Assembly (NCBI GenBank): GCA_907164885.2
Contig: OU015499.1
Location: 148,984,739 to 149,048,738 of the forward strand
Direction of reading: 5' to 3'
DNA length: 64,000 bases
DNA from: Dolomedes plantarius
Lineage: Eukaryota > Arthropoda > Arachnida > Araneae > Dolomedidae
The position numbers and the translations under genes were made by a program. Under the pieces are notes generated by a model. It searched no databases, was not told the origin of the DNA, and saw only the letters and a list, made by a program, of their open reading frames with translations. Below, piece by piece: positions 43,054 to 52,969 of the stretch; position 1 is the first letter of the stretch, and each line of letters starts with the position of its first letter.

Positions 43054-43820
43054 ATGAACGCTGATTAATTTCAACAATTTATGGCTGTATTTCAAACTCA
43101 GCAAAAACAATTTCTTGAGAAACTATTACCAATGCAAGCAGCAAGCGTTCCACAATCGTCAAATGCTAATGAACTGTCAGTACATTCTGTTTTACTTCAG
43201 ACATTCTAATGTTTCGATTATAAAACGGAATCATTCAAATTTTATCGACAACGTTTTGAAAATTTTCTTCATATGAAGAAAATAATCTCAAACAAAGAAT
43301 TATGTGCTCAGATACTTCTTAACTCAATTGGCGCATCAAATTATAATACGTTAGCTGCATTAGTATCGAAAAAGACTCCAGCTGAATTGACGTATGATGA
43401 ACTAATGAATACGTTCGAAACTCACCTTTGTCCGAAGAAGAATATTCTTGTGACCCAACATAAATTTGTATCAATATATCAAACTGAAAATCAGGGAATT
43501 GCTGATTATATCGCAACACTTCGACGAGATATTATAGATTGTGAATTTATTTCCCCTTGCGAATGTAAAACGTCAATAACGGATGTCTTTTTACGAGCAC
43601 AATTTGTACGTGGCATTCGAGATAACTCAATTCGAGGGCAGATTTTACAGTCTGAAATCCTTACATTTGATGAAATAGCCAAAAAAGCAATAGCCTTAGA
43701 AGCGTCAAAAATTGATAGTCGAGAACTTTAGAAGAATTCAGCTTCTAAAACTGATTTTAATGAAAATGTAAACCAAGTTTCGAGATGGCACCTCAAATCC
43801 AAATTCTACAAACTATATTG
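43054..43820 (+). pseudogene. Ty3/gypsy gag
   Basis: Starts MNAD then a stop, then FQQFMAVFQTQQKQFLEKLL. After another stop (43,209) comes the gag core: FDYKTESFKFYRQRFENFLH, then the open frame 43,273-43,731 with LNSIGASNYNTLAAL, TYDELMNTFETHLCPKKN, ENQGIADYIATLRRDIIDCE and FVRGIRDNSIRGQILQSE. This is the capsid-like Gag of a gypsy retrotransposon. The zinc knuckle and protease that should follow are missing, so an internal deletion joins gag almost directly to the RT region. Confidence 0.8.
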
Positions 43821-43849
43821 ATGATGAAGAATCACTTTATCGTTATGGT

Positions 43850-44364
43850 GTCAACCAGGTAATCGATATTTTCCAATACAGGAAAGAAGGTTTACAAGAT
43901 GCTGAAAAATATTTTGTTCATGTGAACATTGAAATAAAAAATCGAATGACTTGCGAGTGCAGTCTATAAGTAACAATGATGATATTATTTCTAGTTATCG
44001 CGAAATATTTGTGCAAAAAGTATGATGTATTCCAGAAGTCAAAGTGTCATTACAACTTCATGAAAAATGTAAGCCATTATTTCACAATGAAAGAGATGTG
44101 CCATACGCCCTTCGAGATAAAGTTAATAAAGAATCGGATACATTGGAAGCACAAGGAATTATTTCAAAAATAGCTACAAGTGATTGGGGATCACCTCTGG
44201 TGATAATCCCAAAACCAGATGGTAACGTTCGACTCTGTGTTGATTACAAAACTGGTGTTAATGAACGTCTTGTCAATGCAAACTATCCTATCAGACGAAT
44301 TGATGATATCCTCAACAGTTTGAAAAATTCAAAATATTTCTTCTGCCTTCTAGACAAAAGCTGA
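43850..44364 (+). pseudogene. Ty3/gypsy reverse transcriptase, N-terminal part only
   Basis: Resumes with YREIFVQKV and CIPEVKVSLQLHEKCKPLFH, then RDVPYALRDKVNKESDTLEA and ATSDWGSPLVIIPKPDG. VRLCVDYKTGVNERLVNANY and YPIRRIDDILNSLKNSKYFF follow, with two changes of frame. It stops exactly where the first catalytic Asp segment begins (CLLDKS-stop); the YVDD region, RNase H and integrase are gone. Clearly gypsy RT; dead by truncation. Confidence 0.85.
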
Positions 44365-44460
44365 AGTGTTTCTGCCGTCGTCACCATTCGAACGACGCAG
44401 TGTTCGACCACGTGACGACGGAGCGTTCGACCGTCGTGGGGGTATTACTTCACAAGGACT
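44365..44460. other. GC-rich patch after the truncated gypsy RT
   Basis: Contains repeated CGACG/CGTCG words (GTGACGACGGAGCGTTCGAC) and a purine-rich GTGGGGGTATTA near 44,438. It may be the 3' end of the gypsy internal region joined to the RT by deletion, but I cannot prove it. Confidence 0.3.
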
Positions 44461-44577
44461 AATAAAATAGGAAGTCAATTCAGTATTTAATCACACAATA
44501 CTTTAAATTATCTTCCTTTGGAAAAAAAAGTCAATCAAAGTATCTCGGATTACACTTTTTAAAACTGGAGTTATAAC

Positions 44578-45212
44578 CGTCAAGTTTGTAAATTACTGAA
44601 TACAAATATTTTCAGCGAATTAAAAAGAAAAAAAAACAAATACAAATAACATTGACAAAAACAAATCTGCTATAATTTAGCATTTTCACTTTGAAAATGC
44701 AAAAGCTTCAATGTACAATGAAAGTATGGGTTTCATTGTACTAACAGTAAAAAGATCGGAAAATGTTATTTTTTTAAAAATTATAAACAACAAATTTTGC
44801 ATAAGCATTATAGTGACAAAATTGTTTATCATACAATGAAAACTTATTTACTTATCGAAACTAATTTAATAGTTTTTAAATTCAATATTAATGTTCCAGC
44901 ATATTCAGGAATTACCTTCAAGTTGGTAAATTACCGATTACAAATTTTTTTAGCGAATTAAAAAAAAAAATACTTAAATCACATTGAGAAGGGCAAATCA
45001 GCTATATTTTTGCCTTTTCACAAAGTATGGGTTTCATTGTACTCACACTTAAAAGATCAGAAAAAAATATTATTATTTTTTAAATTATACACAACAGATT
45101 TTGCAAGACACAGATTAGTGACAACATTCTTTATCATACAATGAAAATTTAATTACATATGAAAACTAACTTAATAGTGATTAAATTTTACATTAAGGTT
45201 CCAGCATATGCA
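44578..45212. repeat. Divergent tandem repeat of about 340 bp, two units
   Basis: Unit 1 (44,578-44,907) and unit 2 (about 44,930-45,212) share TCAAGTT.GTAAATTAC, then GCGAATTAAAAA, AAGTATGGGTTTCATTGTAC, TTTATCATACAATGAAAA and GTTCCAGCATAT in the same order. A weaker third unit may follow near 45,480-45,570. Non-coding and AT-rich; satellite-like. Confidence 0.65.
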
Positions 45213-46347
45213 CTAGTTAAATGAAGTTTTCATAGAAAAGAAAAAATATTAACGGATACTAAATATTTTTGACAAATAGTTAGCAGAGAAAAGCGTTAAT
45301 TTCAAGTAGACAAGTTAACTGGAAATCTTTTATTTCTGTGAACTATTAAAAAAAAATAATCATGGCTTTTGCTCAGACACGTATCTTAATTTGACATAAC
45401 CACAAAATATGTTGAGTAGAAGAAAAGTATTTCATAATTATAAAGAACTGAAATTAACAACATAAACTATTAATACATTATTATGAAATAAAAATTAAAT
45501 GCTTGATATACAATTTGCTATAAACAAATTTGAACAAAAAATTATAATGACAGGTTTTACAGACATTGACAACATTATTCATTGATATTGACAAGGGAAT
45601 TACTTTACAAATTAAATAGAAATACAGTTAGATTTAATATCATAGTTAATTTTAATGGTATAATAAAAGATATTATTCAGTTAAATTATTGAATGAGTAG
45701 AAAAATTCTATCAAAAGTAATATAAAATAAAAGCTTAAAATTAATAATAAATAATGAGATTTATAATTTTGAATGTTTTAATTTTTTAACATTAGCGCAG
45801 AGTTAAGAATTTTTATTTTCTTATTTGCATATAAAATGCATGCGCGTATTAAGAAAAAAGTTAATAACCTGATATATAGAAAAGCCAAATACCACTTACC
45901 AAGCCAAGTAGCCAAATACCACAGCGTACTTACTGTCTGATCACTGTATGTCTCGAACAATGAGGCCTAGACTATTGAAATTTTGCGTTGGGGTTTTCCT
46001 TAAGTCCTTTGTACTTTCTAAAATTTTTTAGAAAAGATATTCAAGCTTTAAAGGGTTTAAACTAGGGGCCTAAATTCGCCCAATAAGAAAAAGGCGAAAT
46101 CTATATAGAATACCAGATCAAGGTTGTTCAATGTCATGATGAAATCCTCTGAGTCATGACAACACTGTATTACTATTGACATAATGAGTGGTAGTAGTGC
46201 ACTGAAGTACCGGTATTGAGCTAGTGTCTTTATACACATCACTTCTTCAACACAAAGCAGTAATCATTCTATCACAACAGGTTGAAAATATGTTCACTCT
46301 AAAAGCTTCACCTCCTTCTAACTGTGCGTTGTTCTCACAGTTATCAT

Positions 46348-46350
<3 letters not shown>
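45213..46350. other. AT-rich stretch, no gene seen
   Basis: No reading frame, TIR or RNA pattern of note. Confidence 0.5.

Positions 46351-46396
<46 letters not shown>
46351..46396. repeat. (TA)n(GA)n microsatellite
   Basis: About 34 bp of TA followed by about 14 bp of GA. It immediately precedes copy 2 of the 3939-type dispersed repeat. Confidence 0.9.
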
Positions 46397-46398
<2 letters not shown>

Positions 46399-46424
46399 CC
46401 AGCCAGTTCTTCTACAGATTGATA

Positions 46425-46765
46425 CATTTCAAAGCATATTAACTAAAACTTTTCTTTAAAAAGAATTGATCCTATTAAGCATCATAATAATTCTACGACA
46501 TTCAAAAGCGGAAGAAAGTTTTCCAGCACTTTTAGTCCGCAAAATTTTAATAATCCTAACAATTTTCTACTGTACATTCAACGTTTCAGGAACATGTCTG
46601 GATTTTCTTTCATTACAACAGTTTACTTAAGTTTAATTATTACTGAGAAATATTGGATATCCAAGTGCGTGACGGTGTCCAAAAACGAAAAAATGCAGGT
46701 AGTCTCTTCTAACGAAACTACCGCGGATCACTTGTCGTTGCATATCTCTTTGGTATGTACATATA
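46425..46765. repeat. Dispersed repeat, copy 2 (empty site of the Tigger MITE)
   Basis: Matches 3939-4470 without the 4000-4167 MITE: the sequence passes from AGCATCATAATAATTC to TACGACATTCAAAAGCGG without interruption. It ends in a fragment of the CAGGTAGTCTCTTC repeat (46,695-46,745). Confidence 0.75.
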
Positions 46766-46782
46766 TATACTAGCATTATTGC

Positions 46783-46965
46783 CAGGCGTTGCCCGGGTAG
46801 ATATATAGATAAAAAAAATGTCATGCATTCCATCAAAAAAATACTGGGCTGCACCTCCCGCTCTTCATGTTCATCTGGCCACACAGAATGTGCTTAGCGC
46901 GTTTCTACTGAAATTATATACAAACAAAAAGAAAGAAAGAAATTTTGAGCCTGCGGACCTTCGTC
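46783..46965. repeat. Left arm of a long inverted repeat
   Basis: GTTGCCCGGGTAGATATATA, then ATGCATTCCATCAAAAA, GGGCTGCACCTCCC and TTCATCTGGCCACACAG, then TTTCTACTGAAATTATATAC. The reverse complement of this order is at 47,410-47,595. The GTTGCCCGGG end resembles LINE or SINE-like repeat ends in the window. Confidence 0.65.
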
Positions 46966-47214
46966 TGATTTTATTGGGAATTAATAACACAGTGTTGCGT
47001 GATTCGCACGTTTGGATTGAATAAGTTTACTGTTTAATTATATTTCTTAGATACTTTTTAATTAGATTTGTTTGACCCACTGTTTAATTAGAAATAAGAT
47101 TTATAATTTACATTCGCCTTTATTTTTTATTTTTCCCTTAAACACGCATTTTTTTTCACATCACCAAAAAGGTAAAGTGCAAGACGCGTTATCCCCTTTA
47201 TTACTTCAAAGTAA

Positions 47215-47400
47215 GGGCCTGTTCACATAGGAGTCCGGTGCGTTGCGTTAAGGAAAAGATGACTTTGAGACGAAATTAAACCAATCATAGGACTCCAAAC
47301 GATTAGCAATGAAGTTTTTAACGCCTATGATTGGTTTATTTTCATCACAACGTCATATTTTTCTTAACGCAACGTAACGGACTCCTATGTGAACAGGCCC
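47215..47400. mobile_element. PIF/Harbinger-type MITE, copy 2 (186 bp)
   Basis: Ends GGGCCTGTTCACATAGGAGT and, inverted, GACTCCTATGTGAACAGGCC-C, flanked by TAA on both sides (47,212-47,214, 47,401-47,403). Same family as 7361-7551. It sits between the two arms of the inverted repeat. Confidence 0.88.
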
Positions 47401-47409
47401 TAAGGCGAG

Positions 47410-47595
47410 ATTCCGCATGAAGCCTAGGCTCAAAGTTTCTTTCTTTCTTATTGTTTGTACATAATTTCTGTAGAAACGTGCTAAGTGCATTCTGTCTGGC
47501 CAGATGAACATGAAAAGTGGGGGGGGGGGGTGCAGCCCAGAATTTTTGATGGAATGCATGAAAAATCTTATATCTCTATATTTACCCGGGCAATC
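47410..47595. repeat. Right arm of the long inverted repeat
   Basis: Inverse of 46,783-46,965: GAGGCTCAAAGTTTC-like start, GTACATAATTTCTGTAGAAA, ATTCTGTCTGGCCAGATGAA, a poly-G run (about 47,519-47,530), then TTTTTGATGGAATGCATGA, ending TATATTTACCCGGGCAATC. Confidence 0.65.
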
Positions 47596-47991
47596 ATTCT
47601 TTAAAAATAATTTCCTTAATTTTCTTATGCCTTAATATAACTAATGAACTAATAGTTCGGAATGAAAGTTGTGTCGTTACGTTTCTCTGTTTAAAGAGCT
47701 TTTTCTCCTACTGCTTAAAAAACCCCAAAACTCTAAAAGATTTATCTTATATGATTTCACGGAAAAAGTAATTCAAATACATATTGTATGTTAACTATGT
47801 TTCGCGAACTTAGGGGAAAAAATCTGCACAACTCTTAAACTGCTTCCCATTTTATGATCCTCAAACGATTAATATATTTAGATCAACAGAAGGTTTCCAA
47901 AAACTGGCCATGGGACAGAACTTAATTTTTCTTTGTTCCAAACTTTAGAAGTTCTATTCGTTTGAACGCCATTGTCTAAAATTGTCTAAAG

Positions 47992-48250
47992 CAGCGGTTC
48001 TCAACATTTTTAAACCCACGACTCCACTAAACGTAAATAAAAGAAACACTTTGCCCCCCCCCCCGTCACCCACAGACCAACGCTTTTCTCCCCCGTGCGT
48101 CGAACTTCACTGATAACACAGCGCCCATCTTTTAGCGTGCAGAAATACTCTTCTTGTTGAATAGTGTTGTGGTGAAGGGGCTGTATCCCCATTTAAGTGA
48201 TACGCGCACCTCTTCGGGGCACAAAAATCATTAAAAAATTAATTTAAAAA
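47992..48250 (+). mobile_element. hAT-like transposon end fragment
   Basis: CAGCGGTTCTCAACATTTTT followed by AAACCCACGACTCC matches the terminal pattern of Charlie-type hAT elements (CAGCGGTTCTCAACC...CCACGACCCC). A poly-C run follows (48,054-48,064). No opposite terminus or transposase is seen, so it is a fragment cut off where copy B of the duplication begins. Confidence 0.5.
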
Positions 48251-48263
48251 ACTAATTGAGCAA

Positions 48264-48467
48264 AGGTGGCTGATCTCGCAGCCGACGGAGTTCTGTGAGA
48301 CCGGGATTTTCAAATTGATCCATCGTTGGGACAAATGCCTCAGCATGCATGAAAATTAAGTGGAAAAGTAATAAATGGGGAATACATTGATTTGTGTGTC
48401 ATAGTGTCATTTATTGTTTTATTATTATTTTTTTACATTATGTGCGTTACTTATTGATACGCCCTCG
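48264..48467 (+). pseudogene. 3' end of the duplicated mariner
   Basis: Encodes the transposase C-terminus (QPTEFCETGIFKLIHRWDKC, then the terminal region with a stop after CMKIK-like sequence) and the right TIR (ending at 48,467). The left TIR and the rest of the transposase are absent because the duplication breakpoint cuts the element here. Confidence 0.8.
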
Positions 48468-48812
48468 TCAATGTTTTTCGAGTCCGAATCACGCAATTAG
48501 ACTTGAAAGCCAACGGCCCTTACCAAGAACTTAGAAGGTAAGTGGATCTCGCTTACCAAATAACAAAGATTCGGAAGTAGGGTTCACAATTCTACATAAT
48601 TTTGTGCTGCCCAACGTGGGGGCCGATTGGTTCTTAATATGGATCGAAATTTCTTTTATTGTATAATACAATGCGCAATGGCGCTGTCTTCTGCATTACT
48701 TTTAAAATGACAGTCGTATTTTGCAAGACCCAGTAAAGAGTCCATTATTCAAGACACGAGACGTGGTGTAATTTAAAAACATTTGTCAAGAGATAAGTTC
48801 CAAACTAAAATA

Positions 48813-51080
48813 CAGTTGGTTCTCTGTTTAACGACGATCTCAATTTAAAGACGATATTTCCCGGTCCCGGTCCCTCCGACGTAAAAAAATTCTATTTTAA
48901 GACGACGTTGTTTCTATTTAACGACGATTTTTTTCTTACATGATAAACTTTTTCTTCAACATTTTATCTACAGGAGGGTTACTTTCTGTGGGGGAGTTTG
49001 GTTTCAATAACAGACCCGGAATTTCCTTTATGTTTGTTGCAATCATAGACTTGTTGCAGTGGAAAAAACCGGGGGAGGGGGGATTACTGTTTCTCGGAAG
49101 ATCGAACATTCTTCCCTGGTGGATCGAATTTCTTACTGCGGGTGTGGAATGACTCTATTGTACCTACCATGTTGTCAATTGATTTACGAACTGTCCAAAA
49201 GCACCCCTCTCCCACTCCTTCTGGGAAGCACGTGTTCATGTTTAGAGAATTCATGGTTGTGTGTAGGAGCTCATTCCAGTACGAATACGAGGTGAGCAGA
49301 GCAAAATGGCATCAAAGCGAAAGCATCTTACGCTACACGAAAAAGTGAAAATTATTAAAAACTGGGAAGTAACTGTTGGAATAACAAAAGTCCAATTCGC
49401 AAGACAATTTCAGCTACCTGAGTCTACTCTCAAACGCATTTTAGCAAGCAAAGAGAAAATTCTTGAAGCAGCACAAAAATTTGGTATGGGATCCAAACCC
49501 AAACGGCAGAAAATTCAATGTGGCCGATCAGAAGAGTCTGAGAAGGCAGTCCTGCAATGGTTTCATCAAGCAAGAGCATCTAATATTACAATTTCCGGAG
49601 TGATATTTAAAGAAAATGCTATTATTCTGGCAGAAAAGTTCGGAATGCAAAATTTTCAGGCTTCGGCTGGTTGGCTAACAAAGTTCAAAGAAAGATACGG
49701 GCATGTATTTAAAAGCCTATCTGGCGAAAGTGGCTCCGTAGATGAAAAAATAGTGGATGAATGGAAAATAGTGCTGAAGGGGATATTGGATATGATGAGA
49801 AGAACATATTCAATGCAAATGAGACGGGCCTATTCTACAATATGGTGCCTAACAAAACCTTAACGAATATGGGCGAAAAGTGTTTTAGTGGAAAACACAG
49901 TAAGGAACGATTGACTGCTTTATTGTGCACTAATTCGGATGGATCTGAGAAATTTCCACCACTAGTTATAACCAAATCAAAGCAACCAAGGTGTTTTAAG
50001 AATATCACCAGGAAACCTTGTGAGTACCGCAATAACAATAAAGCGTGGATGACATTACAAATTTTTATTGACTGGATTAGACAATTTGATGCAAAAATGC
50101 ATCGAGAAAGAGAAAAGTTTTACTTTTAATCGACCGATGCACTGCACATACTCCAAATATCCATGGACTTACAAATTTGACTATCCATTTCTTACCAGCT
50201 AATTGCACTAGCAAGTTGCAGCCATTAGACCTGGGTATCATTCGGAGTGTGAAAGCATACTACAGAAAGTCTTTAATTAGGAAATTATTAAACAATTCGG
50301 CTGACAGTATAAAAATTAGAAAATTTACAATCTTGGAAGCAATGCACATGATAATCATCACATAACATCAGTATGGAAAGAAGTTTCTTCATCCACAATA
50401 AAAAACTGCTTTCGCGTTGCTGGAATTCACAAAGAACTTGTAGTGGAACTGCAAAGTACGGATGTAGAAATCAACGAAGATGACATTACCCCTGAAGAAT
50501 GGAGAAGTCTTGTTGAAGATGAGGATGTTTCAATTCAAGATTTCTACAATTGTGATAAATATGTTTTAACAACAGATTTCAGAAATGTAGAACAAATTTA
50601 TGAAGATATTGTAAACGAAAACACAGTGTCAGACCAAGAAGGTGAAGTTGAAGACACGGAAAACGAGACACTGCCACCGTCTTACACAGATGCAATTTCT
50701 GCTCTAGATGTTCGACGCTATATTACATCGAAAATGGAAGGTTACTTATTTAACATTTTAGAAAATCTGGAAAAGAGAATAACGAAAACAAGGCGAATGA
50801 AGCAATCAACACTTTTTGAATTTTTTAAAATGTAATTTATTGTATTGTTTGTACTCTTCTTTTTCAATGTAATTTAAAATAACTTTTGTGAATAAAATAA
50901 TGATGATAATAAAAATAACATTTTTAAACACGCCAATATATTAAGAAATATATTGACAGTCCTAAGCCTGTAAAGTGTGAAGGGAAATGTTATTTTTTCA
51001 GAAATTCTGTTTAAGGACGATCTCTACTTAAGGACGATTTTTCACGGTGTCTTGAAAGTCGTTAAACAGAGAACCAAATG
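48813..51080 (+). mobile_element. Tigger/pogo element, near full length (2,268 bp), only in copy B
   Basis: The left end CAGTTGGTTCTCTGTTTAAC (48,813) is matched in reverse at the right end (CGTTAAACAGAGAACCAAAT, ending at 51,080). A TA precedes the left end; the right TA has mutated to TT. The inner ends carry GACGATCTC..TTAA..GACGAT repeats, also seen in the MITE at 4000-4167. The collinear site in copy A (about 12,545) is empty. It contains a nearly complete transposase. Confidence 0.92.
49306..50835 (+). pseudogene. Tigger transposase (CENP-B/jerky type), recently inactivated
   Basis: From ATG 49,306: N-terminal HTH (SKRKHLTLHEKVKIIKNWE, then TKVQFARQFQLPESTLKRIL), CENP-B-type HTH (VLQWFHQARASNITISGVIF and ASAGWLTKFKERYGHVFKSL). 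The DDE domain begins with FNANETGLFYNMV, where relatives have NADETGL, so the first catalytic Asp is Asn. Then LTALLCTNSDGSEKFPPLVI and, after a frameshift near 50,115, LLLIDRCTAHTPNIHGL (second Asp) and FLPANCTSKLQPLDLGIIRS (third Asp). The C-terminal acidic region (50,443-50,835) ends in KQSTLFEFFKM. Frameshifts near 49,780, 50,115 and 50,360 break it. The usual protein is about 500-550 residues, matching the total here. It mobilises the element by binding its TIRs; this copy cannot. Confidence 0.88.
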
Positions 51081-51689
51081 TTTATATTTCATACATAAAA
51101 ATTTGAGACAATATGAAATACAAAAGTATAATTAGACGCTCCATGTGTAAATATTATTTTGGCTGCACATTACAAAAAAATCTTCCAATAAAAGCAAAAT
51201 TACATTGAAATAATTAAAAGAAAGACAAAAGCGAAAATTAATTCTGGCTCGATATGAAGCCATAAAATATTTATTTATATAATAAGATATTTATTTCACA
51301 TCAACAGAGCACAGCACATTTAGAAAAAAAGCAGTTAAATCTTAAAATTATAATTTCATATTAGGGAAAAACGAAAAAACAAAATGTATTTCATAAGTAA
51401 CATTTCATGACACTCTTTCCTGCAGTGTAAACAGGTATGACAAGTATTATACTCCAATCACTTGGGTGGGACAAGTATCCCATCAAGGATCATGGGTCGA
51501 TACTGACAGCGCATTCACGTATTTAAAAATATTTTCAAAAGAGTAATATCATAAAAAACTAAATTTTAAAATATAATTACGTGCGATATCGCCTTTGAAT
51601 AACCACCGTCAAATCTCAGTTAGAAGTCGATTTTGAAGGATATTTTCCCCAGGGTGGGACAAAACATTACGTTTCATACTATAGTAGGA
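51081..51689. other. Region downstream of zinc-finger gene B (3' UTR candidate)
   Basis: Collinear with about 12,550-13,159 of copy A, with roughly one difference in ten by eye. Non-coding. Plus-strand TTTATT motifs (minus-strand AATAAA) occur around 51,270-51,295. Confidence 0.45.
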
Positions 51690-52969
51690 AGTGGGTTACA
51701 TCCCTGAAAGTTTAGGCGATGAGTTTTTAAGTACACTGGAAAGAAATCTTTTCTTTCACACAGTGAGGACGAAAGATTTATCTTCTGTGTGCGTACGAAC
51801 ATTTTTTTACATGATCGAGTTCAGAAAACCGTTTCTCACATTTAGTCCAGACCAAAAGACTTTCCTTCATGGATAAGAAGATAATTTTTAAATTCCCCTG
51901 CGATGAAAACTTTTGTCACATACTGTGCATGTGAAAGGTTTTTACCATGTGGGTGCGGAGACGTTTTTAAATCCTCCCATCGAGAAAATCTCTTCTATCA
52001 TAGCGCATGCAAAAGACTCCTCTACCGTGTGAGCGAAGAGATGTTTTTTAAATCACCTCGTGAAGAAAAGTTTTTCTCACATAAAGTGCAGGCGGAAGGT
52101 TTCTCTTATGTGTGGGTGTGGAGATTTGATTTTAATTTCTCCTGTCGAAAAAAAAACTTCTCACATAGTGCAGACGAAAGGTTTCTCTCCTGTATGGGTA
52201 CGGATATGCGCTTTTAAATAGCGCTGATTAGAAAATGTTTTCCTCTATACAATGCAGACGAATAGTTTTTCGTCCGCGTGGGCAAGGAGATGTGATTCTA
52301 AAGAACCCCGTTGAGAAATTTTTTTCTTACATACAGTGCACGCAAAAGGTTTTTCTCCTGTGTGGAAGCATATATGTATTTTCAAATGACCCTGTCCAGA
52401 AAACCTTTTCTCACATACAGTGCATGTGAAAGTTTTTTCCGTGTGGGTGTGGAGACGGTTTTTAAATCATCCCGACGAGAAAATTATTTTCTTGCATAGC
52501 GCATGCGAAAGGCTCCTCTATCATGTGGGTGCAGAGATGTTTTAAATCACCCTGTGAAGAAAACCTTTTCTCACATACAGTGCAGGCGAAGGTTTATCTC
52601 CTGTGTGGGTACGGAGAGTCTTTTCAAAGAACGCTGCTCAGAAAACCTTTCCTGACATACAGTGCAGACGAAAGGTTTTTCTCCTGAGTGGGTGCTGAGA
52701 TGTGCATCTAAATGACCCTGTTGAGAAATTTTTTTTCTCACATACAGGGCATGCGAAAGGATTTCTCTGCAGTGTGGGTGCGGAGATGTGTTCTTAAATG
52801 ACCCTTTTCAGAAAATCTTTTCTCACAGAATTTCTTCTTCTAACTTCTGTATGGATTTTTTTTATATAATGAAGTTTAGAAAACATTTTCTCACATCCAG
52901 TGCAAAAAAGTCTATCTTCCATGGATAAGTAGATGCCTTTTCAAACTCCCCCGTTGAGAAAATTTTTTC
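51690..52969 (-). pseudogene. Decayed zinc-finger tail downstream of gene B
   Basis: The minus strand keeps 84-bp finger periodicity with broken HTGEKPF-type linkers, many stops and shifting frames. Recognisable pieces include FACTVCEKRFSSQGDLKHL (about 52,550-52,600) and fragments with ..RTHTAEKSF... It is slightly longer than the tail in copy A. It was cut off from gene B by a small deletion in finger 19 (GAAGAGACCTTTC where an intact linker needs two more A residues), which shifts the frame to a stop. Confidence 0.8.

Noticed and set aside
33910..44364. Possible endogenous retrovirus with an env gene
   Set aside because: Only gag and pol segments of BEL/Pao and Ty3/gypsy type are visible and no envelope-like frame was found, so these are treated as ordinary LTR retrotransposons.
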